A DNA stretch of 64,000 nucleotides from Trueperella pyogenes. Lineage in GTDB: Bacteria > Actinomycetota > Actinomycetes > Actinomycetales > Actinomycetaceae. The DNA is taken from NCBI RefSeq assembly GCF_900460345.1, contig NZ_UHHW01000002.1:2108001-2172000 (forward strand), written 5' to 3'. Made by a program: the position numbers and the translations under genes. Positions 8,284-16,652 of the stretch are shown one piece after another (the first letter of the stretch is position 1; the number at the start of each line of letters is the position of its first letter). The notes beneath the pieces were generated by a model. The model ran no database searches and had not been told where the DNA came from. It saw nothing but the letters and a program-made list of their open reading frames with translations.

Positions 8284-9881
8284 GAGAGCGTCTCCTTCAA
8301 AGTGTTACGGACGGCGCCAGGGCCGGCCACGAGTTGGGTGAAAAGTTCTTCGACGCGCGTCGCCAGCGGCGTCTCGTAGAGGTTGACCCCGAAGATTGCG
8401 GAGTTGGACAGGATGGGCTGCAGGGCTGCGTGGGCGTCGACGCCCTGCCCGAGCACGACGTCGTCGAGGTGGGCTTGCAACTCTGCAAGCAGCGGGTCCG
8501 ATGCGGGCTCGAAGGGCTGGCCCTCGTCGTCGACGGCAAGGAGGTAACGCATCCAGTTCGCGATGACCAGCGGGATAGCGGTGAGCTCGCCGAGATCACG
8601 GCCCTGCGCGATGTACTTCTTGATCGTCTCGCCGAAGCGGATGCCCACTTTCTGGGAGGTGTCCATGGCGATGCGGGCCGGGTCGTCGGGCAGGAAGCGG
8701 TTCGGGAAGCGCACTTCGAGGACCTCACGCAGGAAGTCCTCGGGCTTGACGATCCCCGGATCGACGACGACGGGCAGGCCCTCTTCCCAGCCGAGGCGCT
8801 CGACAAGAGCCTTCAGATCGGGGTCGCGCATCTCGGAGTCGATCGTCGGGAAGCCGAGTACGACGCCGACTGTGGCCAGCGCCGTGTGAAGCGGGTTTAA
8901 GCAGGTGGTGACTTTCATGTTCTCGAAGTCATCACAGACCTGGCGGGAGGTCAGGTGGACGCCGTGGGCGGCGAAGTCGGGCACCTCGCCGACGAGCACG
9001 TCTTCGATGATGAGGTATTCGGTGGGCTCCGCATTGACGAAGCCGGCCAGCGGGGTCCGCCCGAGAGTCTCGATGCCCATGTCGGAAAAACCGAGCTCGG
9101 CTAGGGACGCGGCAACGGATTCATTGGGGCGCGGCGTGATCTTGTCGATGACGGTGATGGGGAAAGCCACGCGGGTGGGGTCGGTGACGTATGCGACGGC
9201 GTCGTTGGAGATCTTGCCCGCATCGGCCCAGCCGCGCAGGATGGTCAGGACGGAGTCGCGGAGCTTGTCTCCGTTGTGGGAGAAGTTGTCGAAGGAGATG
9301 AGGTTGATGGGCGCGGCGTTTGCTTCGAAGCGGCGCACGAGCAGCCCGGCGAGGTTCGCCATGGTGTTGGCGTGGAAGGTATGGGGGCCGGCCGCGATGG
9401 CTGCGCGGGCCTGCTCGGAGAGGTTGCCTGCCGAGTCGTGGATACCGTAGCCCTTTTCCGTGATGGTCATCGTGACGAGGGTGACGTCCGGATCGGCGAC
9501 GATCTGGGTGAGGCGCTCGAAGTCTTCGGCACGCTGCCAGGCCAGACCCTCGCAAATGCCCGCGATGACGCGGTAGTCGCGAGTTCCGTCCGGGTTGAGC
9601 ATGACGGACAGCGTCATGAGGTCGTGCTTGCCCAGTTGCAGTTCAAGTTCGGCCGGATCCATCGGCACGACGGCGGTCACGGGCCAGTGCTCGCCTGCGG
9701 CCAGGAGGTCATGGGCGATGCGGGCCGGAAATACGCGGAAGATGTTGCCTGGTCCGAGGTGGATCCAGCGGGGATGTTCTTTGCCCTGGTTCTGCATGGC
9801 CGAGACGTCGAAAGGCGGCAGCTCGATGCCTGCCGCTTCGAAGCCTTCTCGACCTTCTAGTTGCGCGAGATTGAGTTTCAT
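8280..9881 (-). CDS. uxuB: Fructuronate reductase (mannitol dehydrogenase family)
   Basis: This 533-residue polyol dehydrogenase has the N-terminal nucleotide-binding segment [20 protein letters not shown] and the family catalytic region [11 protein letters not shown] and KITPRPNES, then the C-terminal helical domain ([26 protein letters not shown]). It reduces D-fructuronate to D-mannonate, which feeds the dehydratase encoded next. The family also holds mannitol and tagaturonate enzymes; the operon makes fructuronate most likely. It is the first gene of the operon, behind the promoter at 9910-9938. I see no uronate isomerase (uxaC) or uronate transporter in the window. Confidence 0.88.
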   Translation of the reverse strand: MKLNLAQLEGREGFEAAGIELPPFDVSAMQNQGKEHPRWIHLGPGNIFRVFPARIAHDLLAAGEHWPVTAVVPMDPAELELQLGKHDLMTLSVMLNPDGTRDYRVIAGICEGLAWQRAEDFERLTQIVADPDVTLVTMTITEKGYGIHDSAGNLSEQARAAIAAGPHTFHANTMANLAGLLVRRFEANAAPINLISFDNFSHNGDKLRDSVLTILRGWADAGKISNDAVAYVTDPTRVAFPITVIDKITPRPNESVAASLAELGFSDMGIETLGRTPLAGFVNAEPTEYLIIEDVLVGEVPDFAAHGVHLTSRQVCDDFENMKVTTCLNPLHTALATVGVVLGFPTIDSEMRDPDLKALVERLGWEEGLPVVVDPGIVKPEDFLREVLEVRFPNRFLPDDPARIAMDTSQKVGIRFGETIKKYIAQGRDLGELTAIPLVIANWMRYLLAVDDEGQPFEPASDPLLAELQAHLDDVVLGQGVDAHAALQPILSNSAIFGVNLYETPLATRVEELFTQLVAGPGAVRNTLKETLS

Positions 9882-9909
9882 GCTTGGCTCTCCGTTGACC
9901 CTCGGCGTT

Positions 9910-9938
9910 TATTTATGGTAAACGCAAGTTTCTGACAA
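9910..9938 (-). promoter_or_regulatory. Promoter of the uronate operon
   Basis: On the minus strand TTGTCA (9933-9938) and TAAATA (9910-9915) are 17 bp apart, giving a leader of about 20 bases before the reductase start. The repeated motif CGTTTA around the -35 and spacer could be part of an IclR-family operator, but no clear palindrome is visible. Confidence 0.5.
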
Positions 9939-9952
9939 TTAAACGATACCTC

Positions 9953-9980
9953 TTGACGAGCAGATCGTCAGCACTATCAT
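9953..9980 (+). promoter_or_regulatory. Promoter of the IclR regulator gene
   Basis: TTGACG (9953-9958) and TATCAT (9975-9980) are 16 bp apart, about 100 bp before the regulator ATG. It diverges from the uronate operon promoter, leaving only 14 bp between the two -35 boxes, a layout suited to joint control by the encoded regulator. Confidence 0.5.
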
Positions 9981-10083
9981 CGTAGTGTGCCCAGCGCCAC
10001 ATGGGCAGCGGTTGCATATTCTTGCCATGTCAATCGCAAACATGCATTTACCATCGCCGAACAGGCAACGATAGGATGAAGCC

Positions 10084-10869
10084 ATGAGTACACCCAAGCC
10101 CCTCGCCAGCGTCAGCCGTGCACTCGCACTCGTGGAGTACCTCGCCACCCGCACCCCCGAGGGAACCGCCCTGGGTACCATCGCCGCCGACATGCACCTC
10201 AACAAGGCAACCGCCTACAACACGCTCGCTACTCTGCGCGAACGCAACTGGGTTGAACAGGACCCAGCCACCGGCTTCTACCGGCTAGGGGACGGCATCG
10301 CCCCCATCGCAGCCTATCGCACCTCCACCCGGCACACAGTGGAACAATTGCGCCCCTACCTGGAGAACATCGGCCGCCGCTTCAACGAGCTCGTCCACCT
10401 CGGCCAACTCATCGACACCGACGTCGTCTACCTGGACAAAGTCGAGCCAGACCGCCCGATCCGGGTCGTCTCCGCCGTCGGCAAACGAGTGACCGCGGTG
10501 ACCACCTCGCTCGGGCGCGCCCTCATCGGCGCATTCCCCGACCGTGACGCCCAGCTTGGCTGGTATCTGCAAGCACCAGAGATCACCGCCCGCACGAAGG
10601 CCGCCCAGAAAGAAATCCGGCGCAGCGTCCTGGAGAACTTCGTCAACCTCGACGAAGCGGGGTGGACTGAAGAGATCGAGGAAAACGAGCCCGGCATCGC
10701 ATGTGTGGGTGTGCCGCTCATTGGCCCCACGAAGAACTTCGCCATTTCAATCTCCGCACCAGCCGAGCGCATGCCCCCCGCCTACCGAGCCGAACTAGCC
10801 GCCGGCATCCGCGAGGAGCTCGACCGCCTGCCAGCCGACCTCCATTTACATACGCGGCCACTTTCCTAA
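10084..10869 (+). CDS. IclR-family transcriptional regulator of uronate genes
   Basis: This 261-residue protein starts with a winged helix-turn-helix (about residues 5-65: VSRALALVEYLATRTPEGT, AADMHLNKATAYNTLATL) followed by the IclR effector domain (LVHLGQLIDTDVVYLDKVEP, ISISAPAERMPPAYR). IclR proteins of the KdgR type sense KDG or related sugar acids. It is transcribed divergently from the uronate operon, so local control of that operon is the likely role. It ends 38 bp from the convergent ABC transporter gene. Confidence 0.9.
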   Translation: MSTPKPLASVSRALALVEYLATRTPEGTALGTIAADMHLNKATAYNTLATLRERNWVEQDPATGFYRLGDGIAPIAAYRTSTRHTVEQLRPYLENIGRRFNELVHLGQLIDTDVVYLDKVEPDRPIRVVSAVGKRVTAVTTSLGRALIGAFPDRDAQLGWYLQAPEITARTKAAQKEIRRSVLENFVNLDEAGWTEEIEENEPGIACVGVPLIGPTKNFAISISAPAERMPPAYRAELAAGIREELDRLPADLHLHTRPLS

Positions 10870-10907
10870 GTCAGTAATGCAGGCTGGCTGCACGTGAGCA
10901 CAGCTCG

Positions 10908-11579
10908 TTACGCTTGAATGGCCAGCTCCTGATCGCACTGGCTTACTATTTTGCCACTGTGAGTCGAGATAAGCACAAGCGCACCTAGCTGTGCCTGCCT
11001 GCGCAGAATGTCCATGACAAGCGCGCTGTTGTCCTCGTCGAGCGCGGAGGTGGGTTCGTCGGCCAGGATGATACTCGGCTTTTTGAGCATAAGCCTTGCC
11101 AGTGCCACGCGTTGCTGCTCGCCTCCGGAGAGCGTGAAGACTTTTGTGGACTCTTGACCTTTCAAGCCGACGCTGTCGAGGGCTTGCGACATCTGGCTGA
11201 TTCTATCGGCCTTGGACACTTTTGTAGCACCGTTAAACGCGACGTTGAGATTCTGTTTGACCGTCCAATTCTCCACTAATCCATAATTTTGGAAGAGAAA
11301 CCCGACAACGTCTCGGAAGAACAGATGATCCTTGTGCACCGCTTGAGCACCTTCGGGAAGACCGGGAAACACCACATTTCCGCTGTCGAAATGATCGAGG
11401 CGACCCAAACAATTGAGCAGCGTTGTCTTCCCGGATCCAGATGGTCCTGTCAAGGCCGTCATGCTGTGGGACGGGATCGAGAAAGACCAGTTCTCCCACA
11501 ATGTCTTTCCGGGGAACTTCTTGGTGATCTGCTGGGCTGATAATCCGAAATCCATCACGTTATGTGCCGTAGTTTCCAT
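10908..11579 (-). CDS. ABC transporter ATP-binding protein (LolD/MacB-like)
   Basis: This 223-residue ATPase has Walker A GPSGSGKTT, a Q-loop GFLFQNYGL, signature LSGGEQQR and Walker B ILADEPTSALDE, the pattern of ATPases paired with MacB/FtsX permeases. It lies 9 bp after the large permease gene, and the pair forms one transporter. In Gram-positive bacteria such pairs with a DUF1430-like permease are often found with bacteriocin genes and are proposed to give immunity or export. No bacteriocin precursor is visible here. AT content is higher than in the flanking genes. Confidence 0.9.
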   Translation of the reverse strand: METTAHNVMDFGLSAQQITKKFPGKTLWENWSFSIPSHSMTALTGPSGSGKTTLLNCLGRLDHFDSGNVVFPGLPEGAQAVHKDHLFFRDVVGFLFQNYGLVENWTVKQNLNVAFNGATKVSKADRISQMSQALDSVGLKGQESTKVFTLSGGEQQRVALARLMLKKPSIILADEPTSALDEDNSALVMDILRRQAQLGALVLISTHSGKIVSQCDQELAIQA

Positions 11580-11588
11580 ATAACTCTC

Positions 11589-13634
11589 CTAGTCGCGCTT
11601 GATGTAGTCAGCTTGCATACGCTTCTCATAGACGGTGAGCACGCCAAGTGCTATGCCTAAAGCGATGGCCGCTACTATGCCTGCTCGCATGGAATCCATC
11701 AGAAGGTTCGGATGGTAGATAGCAACCGCCGCGACGGCTGATAGCGCACAGAGCGCCGCGCACATGTGTATATATGCGCGATGCCGCGCGTAGTACCGGA
11801 AGCCGTGGATCTTGCGAACAAATATCATTTTCTTGCTGCGATCGCAATATACCATGGCCAAGATGAACGTCGATACCACAAAGGCGATAGACGCTAGGAT
11901 CATACTGAGAATATCCAGGCTTATTTGTTGGCGGGTTAACTGAACGGAACGTGCGACCGCGTCTGCAGCATTGTCTATCCCCTGGAAATGACTCAATATA
12001 TCTTTCTGGATAAGCCGCGCCTTGAGCGTGTTAACGTCTTCAAACAGTAGATTTTCGGTGGAGGAATATGACAGGTATCTCATCGGGTTAAGCAGTTCTG
12101 ACTTCGCGCTCACAACCGCCACTACCGGGTCTTCAACGAGGGCTGGGCGTTGATCATCAACGGGCATGTCCTTCGTTTTTCCATATGTGGGTAGGGTCTG
12201 CCCGGCTTTCGTCCTGATAATATTTACCCGAGGTGAGCACCCTAAAGATTTATCTTCCACATCAACACGGCAGCTGTGCGATAAATACTCGCTATACTCG
12301 TTACCCAGTTGCTCAACATCTCCAGGATAATTCTCGGGTATCAAGAGGAAGAAAGTATCTTTCTCTTCGGCCAGTTGGCTTAGCCGTTTCCCGGTGGCGT
12401 CTACAATGTTTTGACGGCCTAGATAGTTGTTATTCACTACGAGCGACTTTTCCGCACCGAAAAAATAAGGACTGGGCAGATCGGCAAATTGGTTATCTTG
12501 ATAAACTAGGAGAACTTTGCCGTCATTTTCGAGCGCACCCACCATATCTGCGAACAGTGGCGCCACTGCCAGGTCATCTTCACGAGTGCCGGTAAGAGAT
12601 AGATTTATTTTGTACAAGGGTTCGCCCTCATGCCACACGGCGTCCGCTTTGAGCGCGTCATTAAGGGCGGCGATTCGGGCAATCGACGAATTGAGAACCG
12701 CGGTTACGATGATGATAACCGCGACCTGAATAACAGCGGACAACACCCCAACTTTCACGACGTCTTTTTCACCCTTGATGGCTCGCGGCACGTTGACCGA
12801 GCCGAAAAGTATCACCGCGCAAACAGTTACCACCGTGATAAAAACGGCCAGGAACACCAGCCATGCACTGCAGATCAGCCAAAACCGGTCAAACTGGGCG
12901 AAACCGTTGCGGACATAGAGGTAACAGCTACCCCCGACGAAAATGACCAACACGGCTACAATAAAATCTCGCAATATCTGACTGAGGCTATAAAGGAGAT
13001 TCGAACGTTTGCTATGGCCGTGAATCTTTCGGACAGCATAGATCTTCTTTTGTTCTGAGACCACATAAGAGACCAGGAGCACAAGCGTTACCAAGACAAT
13101 AGCAATGACACCGGCTAAATGAGTTCTACCTATTGCCAGCAGTCCCAAATCAACTATGATCAAAGCGCTATAAATAGATTCAGCAACAAGGTGTGCCGCA
13201 TTGAGGTCGGAAACTATCTCATCGACTGATACATTTCCCCCCGATATCGCGTACTTTCCGCGAATATCTTCTGTCGTCAACTGGCTGGCGTCGCGTATCT
13301 CAACGCTTCCGGTGTCAGGAGAAAAAGTCGGATATCCGGCGCCGTATATCTCCTCATACGCATCTTCGTCACCCTTGAAGACGTACAGTATGCGCGAAAA
13401 AGCGGCATCTTCAAGCTTAGGCTGGATTTTGATTATGTTGACTTTATTCTTTTTCGCTATATTAGACACCGCTGAAATGGCGTCTGCCTTCGTTGCAGTA
13501 TCAACGCGGCTGATAGTGAAAATGCTTTTTGTGCCGTAGGGGAGGTCGCCATCTAATATCCTCAGCGCGTTCTGTGTGACAATGAAAAAAAGAAAAACAG
13601 ACAGCAGGATGAAAAACCGAGTGAGCCGATGCAT
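11589..13634 (-). CDS. Large ABC permease, bacteriocin-associated (DUF1430-like) type
   Basis: This 681-residue membrane protein has an N-terminal helix (residues 5-25), a long outer domain, a helix group (about 165-330) with DLGLLAIGRTHLAG and EQKKIYAVRKIHGHSKRSNL, a second outer domain, and a C-terminal three-helix group with FVRKIHGFRYYARHR. The two VRKIHG motifs mark an internal duplication typical of the bacteriocin-associated integral membrane family. It should work with the ATPase downstream. Its own ribosome site is weak (GATGGG), while a strong site precedes a 16-codon leader ORF ending 13 bases upstream, so coupled translation is plausible. Confidence 0.75.
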   Translation of the reverse strand: MHRLTRFFILLSVFLFFIVTQNALRILDGDLPYGTKSIFTISRVDTATKADAISAVSNIAKKNKVNIIKIQPKLEDAAFSRILYVFKGDEDAYEEIYGAGYPTFSPDTGSVEIRDASQLTTEDIRGKYAISGGNVSVDEIVSDLNAAHLVAESIYSALIIVDLGLLAIGRTHLAGVIAIVLVTLVLLVSYVVSEQKKIYAVRKIHGHSKRSNLLYSLSQILRDFIVAVLVIFVGGSCYLYVRNGFAQFDRFWLICSAWLVFLAVFITVVTVCAVILFGSVNVPRAIKGEKDVVKVGVLSAVIQVAVIIIVTAVLNSSIARIAALNDALKADAVWHEGEPLYKINLSLTGTREDDLAVAPLFADMVGALENDGKVLLVYQDNQFADLPSPYFFGAEKSLVVNNNYLGRQNIVDATGKRLSQLAEEKDTFFLLIPENYPGDVEQLGNEYSEYLSHSCRVDVEDKSLGCSPRVNIIRTKAGQTLPTYGKTKDMPVDDQRPALVEDPVVAVVSAKSELLNPMRYLSYSSTENLLFEDVNTLKARLIQKDILSHFQGIDNAADAVARSVQLTRQQISLDILSMILASIAFVVSTFILAMVYCDRSKKMIFVRKIHGFRYYARHRAYIHMCAALCALSAVAAVAIYHPNLLMDSMRAGIVAAIALGIALGVLTVYEKRMQADYIKRD

Positions 13635-13647
13635 ATATTTGTACCCA

Positions 13648-13698
13648 TCAGATGAGGTGGAAGCTAACTATCACTTGCTTACACTTCGCCGCACTCAT
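13648..13698 (-). CDS. Putative 16-residue leader peptide before the permease
   Basis: ATG at 13698 follows AAAGGAG (minus strand, 13704-13710) by 5 bases, the best ribosome site of this operon. The product would be MSAAKCKQVIVSFHLI, stopping 13 bases before the permease start. It may couple or attenuate translation of the permease, or be a random short frame. No hallmark of a bacteriocin leader is present. Confidence 0.4.
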   Translation of the reverse strand: MSAAKCKQVIVSFHLI

Positions 13699-13732
13699 CT
13701 TGACTCCTTTGTCATTCTGTCAGGTCACGCCA

Positions 13733-13785
13733 TCACACGTGTGACGGTAAGTACAATGCTAGAGCCGCCCACAAAAAGGGGTCAA
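13733..13785 (-). promoter_or_regulatory. Promoter and palindromic operator of the DUF1430-type ABC operon
   Basis: On the minus strand TTGACC (13780-13785) and TAGCAT (13756-13761) are 18 bp apart. A perfect 12-bp palindrome TCACACGTGTGA (13733-13744) lies just downstream of the expected start, a position suited to a repressor. No regulator gene is adjacent. Confidence 0.5.
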
Positions 13786-13852
13786 GGGAAAAGTTCGGAT
13801 ACCCTAAAAGTGGGGTAGGCATTGTGGCAGCGCGCTATCGGCAGCCTCGGCG

Positions 13853-13961
13853 TCGACACAAAACATGAATCTGAGCATCACCAGGCCCGTATACGAACCG
13901 GTGGCCGGTATTTTCAAAAGAACTGTCGGCAGGTAGGCCAAATTCTCAAAAGAACTGTCGG
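13853..13961 (-). repeat. 109-bp CCGACA element, copy D
   Basis: A full-length minus-strand copy: CCGACAGTTCTTTTGA at 13961 downward, the same motif repeated 32 bp further in, and the conserved ATTCATGTTTTGTGTCG end, whose last base is changed. It lies in the gap between the divergent permease operon and the acyltransferase gene. Confidence 0.85.
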
Positions 13962-14181
13962 TCTGCCGGTTACACGAATCCTGCGGGTTAGACAAAGCCC
14001 GCCCCTCAACCCTCACGCGGCCGTAACCGCACAGCGTGCCGAGCTAAGCACATCCGAATCCACGAAGAGTAACCGACGACACGCCTGCCGACCCCAGCAA
14101 CACGCTATCTGACCTGCGGAAATAATAACTTGTCCGGTTCTCAATAGGCGCGCGAAATTGAGCGTGCCTACGATAGTGACC
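13962..14181. other. Gene-free stretch upstream of the acyltransferase
   Basis: No gene is seen. At its right end TACGAT (14169-14174) sits 7 bases before the ATG at 14182, the spacing of a leaderless actinobacterial transcript. Confidence 0.4.
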
Positions 14182-16011
14182 ATGCCACGCATCCCCACTG
14201 TGGAATCTACACCCGGCTCGACCCGAATTCGTGGACTGGACGGTCTACGAGCGGTCGGCGCACTGTTCGTCATCGTCTTCCACCTCATACCTGCGATTGG
14301 CGGGGCAGGTTTCATCGGCGTGGACATGTTTTTCGTCATCTCCGGATTCCTCATCACAGCCCTGCTTCTCAAAGAGCACGCCACCACCGGAAGAATCGAC
14401 CTGCGCGCCTTCCTCCGCCGCCGCTACCGCCGACTCGTGCCTGCGGTAGTTGTGATGGTCGTAGTGAGCGTCGCACTTGCGCGAGCAATATCCGACGACG
14501 CCGTCGTCCAAACTCGCTGGCAAGCCCTCGGGGCACTAACCGGCACCTATAACTGGTTCCAGATCGCCAATGGCTCAAGCTATTTCGAATCCCAAGAGCC
14601 ACTGTTATTGACGAACATGTGGTCCCTGGCGGTCGAGCAACAGTTCTACCTCGTCTGGCCCCTGGTGGTGATCGGGCTGCTGAAGACCCGGCGTCTTTGG
14701 CACATAGTTCTAGCCGTCATCGGACTTACATCGCTGGGCTTACACGCCTGGTTCGCCACCGGCGACGTCACCCGCGCCTACGTCGGCACCGACTCCCACA
14801 TCTTTGGCCTCATGATCGGCGCGGCTATCGCCTTCGCGCTCCCCGGAATTATGACGGGACGCACGCGCACAGCTTCCGCGCTCTGGGGAGTGGCCGGCTG
14901 GCTCGGCCTCGTCGGGCTCACTGTCGTCACCTTCGCCGTTCCCGACGCCGCCTGGTTCTACCCGTGGGGCCTGCTACTTGCCTCAGCTCTGGCGGGGCTG
15001 GTGGTGCGCGCAATGCTACCCGACGTCGTCGGCTCTCCAGCCCACAGCCTCGCCAACGTCATGGATTCAGCGCCCATGGTGTGGATCGGGCAGCGTTCCT
15101 ACGGAATCTACCTGTGGCATTGGCCCTTGTGGGTGCTCGCCACCTACCACCTGAAGCTGGCGGCACTTCCCGCTTTCCTCATCGTCTTCTCTGCCAGTCT
15201 GCTCGCCGCGCACCTGTCATTTGCCTACGTCGAAACCCCCATCCGCCGCCTGGGCGTGCTCCCCTGGCTGCGCCGCCTGCGCACGCTGTCCCCGATCGCC
15301 GTCACGTGGATTTCGGTGGCAACCCTGGTCATCACCACCACCTTCACCGTCGCGCTCGTGGCCTCCAAGGACATGACCGAGGCGCAGGCCGCCGTCGCCG
15401 CCGGCGCCAAAGCCCTTGCCACGCACAAACCCGATCAGGCCCCCTCCACCACGCCGCCCCCGCCAACGGATCAGCCCACAGCTCAGCCCGAACCTGCGCC
15501 CAGCACCCCCGCTCCCGCCACAAAACAGCCGGTCACCGGCGAACACGTCACCGTCATCGGGGACTCCGTCACCCTGGCCGCCGCCCCCGCGCTTATCGAG
15601 CTTTACCCAGGAGCGGTCGTCGACGGCGAAATATCCCGATCCGTGAAAGCCTTCAAGAGCGTCGCGCAGGTCTATGCGGCCAAAGGGCAGCTTCGCGACG
15701 TCGTCGTCATCTCCCTAGGCACGAACGGCGCCATCTCGATGGAACTCGCGCGCGACATCATGGGTTACCTCGGGCCAGACAGAAAGGTCATCTGGGTGAC
15801 GGCGCAAGCGCCGCGCGCCCGCTGGGTGCCCCGCTCGAACGCGACTATCGCCGAAATCGCGAAAGAATACCCCGCCCAGATACGGATCGCCGACTGGGCG
15901 GCCATCGCCCAGGCCCACCCCGAGTTCCTGGCCAACGACGGAATCCACCCCGGCACCGAGGGGCGCAAACACTACGCCGCCGAAATCAAGCGCGCCATCG
16001 ATTCTTTCTAA
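14182..16011 (+). CDS. OafA/YrhL-type acyltransferase with C-terminal SGNH domain
   Basis: This 609-residue protein begins with the acyltransferase-3 signature RGLDGLRAVGALFVIVFHL and has about ten helices (residues 15-395) including VDMFFVISGFLITALLL and SLAVEQQFYLVWPL. A Pro/Thr-rich linker (about 415-455) leads to a hydrolase-like SGNH domain with HVTVIGDSV, ISLGTNGA and NDGIHPG supplying the Ser, Asn, Asp and His. It probably O-acetylates a cell-surface polymer. The ATG at 14182 is preferred over a TTG at 14158 because of the leaderless -10 box. It converges with nrdG, overlapping its end by 4 bp. Confidence 0.88.
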   Translation: MPRIPTVESTPGSTRIRGLDGLRAVGALFVIVFHLIPAIGGAGFIGVDMFFVISGFLITALLLKEHATTGRIDLRAFLRRRYRRLVPAVVVMVVVSVALARAISDDAVVQTRWQALGALTGTYNWFQIANGSSYFESQEPLLLTNMWSLAVEQQFYLVWPLVVIGLLKTRRLWHIVLAVIGLTSLGLHAWFATGDVTRAYVGTDSHIFGLMIGAAIAFALPGIMTGRTRTASALWGVAGWLGLVGLTVVTFAVPDAAWFYPWGLLLASALAGLVVRAMLPDVVGSPAHSLANVMDSAPMVWIGQRSYGIYLWHWPLWVLATYHLKLAALPAFLIVFSASLLAAHLSFAYVETPIRRLGVLPWLRRLRTLSPIAVTWISVATLVITTTFTVALVASKDMTEAQAAVAAGAKALATHKPDQAPSTTPPPPTDQPTAQPEPAPSTPAPATKQPVTGEHVTVIGDSVTLAAAPALIELYPGAVVDGEISRSVKAFKSVAQVYAAKGQLRDVVVISLGTNGAISMELARDIMGYLGPDRKVIWVTAQAPRARWVPRSNATIAEIAKEYPAQIRIADWAAIAQAHPEFLANDGIHPGTEGRKHYAAEIKRAIDSF

Positions 16012-16652
16012 ACGTATTCTCCACCGCGCCACGGTGCCGGCGCGGCGTCGTAGATATAGCCCGACGCCGCAAGACGCCGGGAAGCGCTAAGGTCGATGAT
16101 GCGCTGGTTACTGGAGCCCCGAAAGGCCAAGTCATTGCGATAGAGCCTGCGGATAAAGGGGCCATCTACCAGCACGTCCACCAGGTCGAGCAGCTCACGC
16201 TTATCGGGGGTATCCGCCAAAATCTGCTCGTACGTGTAGCCCGACCACAGCCACACATCCCTGGTGGCCGCCTCGCCCGCGCCGAAGCGCTCGCGAAAGG
16301 ATCGCAGCAGCGGCAAAAGAACCGGCGTCGCCAACATCGGCTCCCCACCCACGAGCGAGAGCCCAGCCACGTATGGCTGGGCCAGATCCGCCAGAATCCG
16401 CTCCTCCAGCTCCGCCGTATACGGCCGGCCATACCGAAAAGACTGGGCGGCTCGGTTATAGCACTCCGGGCACTTGAACGGGCAACCCGACACGTACAGC
16501 GAACACCGCACGCCCTCACCGTCCACAAAATTGAACGGCTTATAGTCGGCATAATTTCCGGCAAACAGGACGCGCCCATCCCACTCGCAAGGAGCGGGGA
16601 TAGCGACGCCGTCGCCGTTGCGAACCGCCATTGACCTAGGCCAACGGGCCAT
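16008..16652 (-). CDS. nrdG: Anaerobic ribonucleoside-triphosphate reductase activating protein
   Basis: This 214-residue radical-SAM protein has the cluster-binding motif SGCPFKCPECYN (CxxxCxxC) about residues 55-66, preceded by FNFVDGEGVRCSLYVSGC. GLSLVGGEPML fits the GGE motif of the family. It activates NrdD by making its glycyl radical. It overlaps the nrdD 3' end by 17 bp and is therefore co-transcribed. Confidence 0.93.
   Translation of the reverse strand: MARWPRSMAVRNGDGVAIPAPCEWDGRVLFAGNYADYKPFNFVDGEGVRCSLYVSGCPFKCPECYNRAAQSFRYGRPYTAELEERILADLAQPYVAGLSLVGGEPMLATPVLLPLLRSFRERFGAGEAATRDVWLWSGYTYEQILADTPDKRELLDLVDVLVDGPFIRRLYRNDLAFRGSSNQRIIDLSASRRLAASGYIYDAAPAPWRGGEYV

Noticed and set aside
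13804-14016. Small proteins sharing a 'PATGSYTGLV...FMFCV'-like peptide at several loci
   Set aside because: The shared peptide is just the translation of the CCGACA repeat element (also at 35150-35362, 49924-50115 and 63724-63981); frames have no ribosome sites and the DNA, not the protein, is conserved.
13699-14157. Bacteriocin precursor (lactococcin 972 type) upstream of the bacteriocin-associated transporter
   Set aside because: No short frame with a signal peptide or double-glycine leader is present; the space holds the promoter and repeat copy D.
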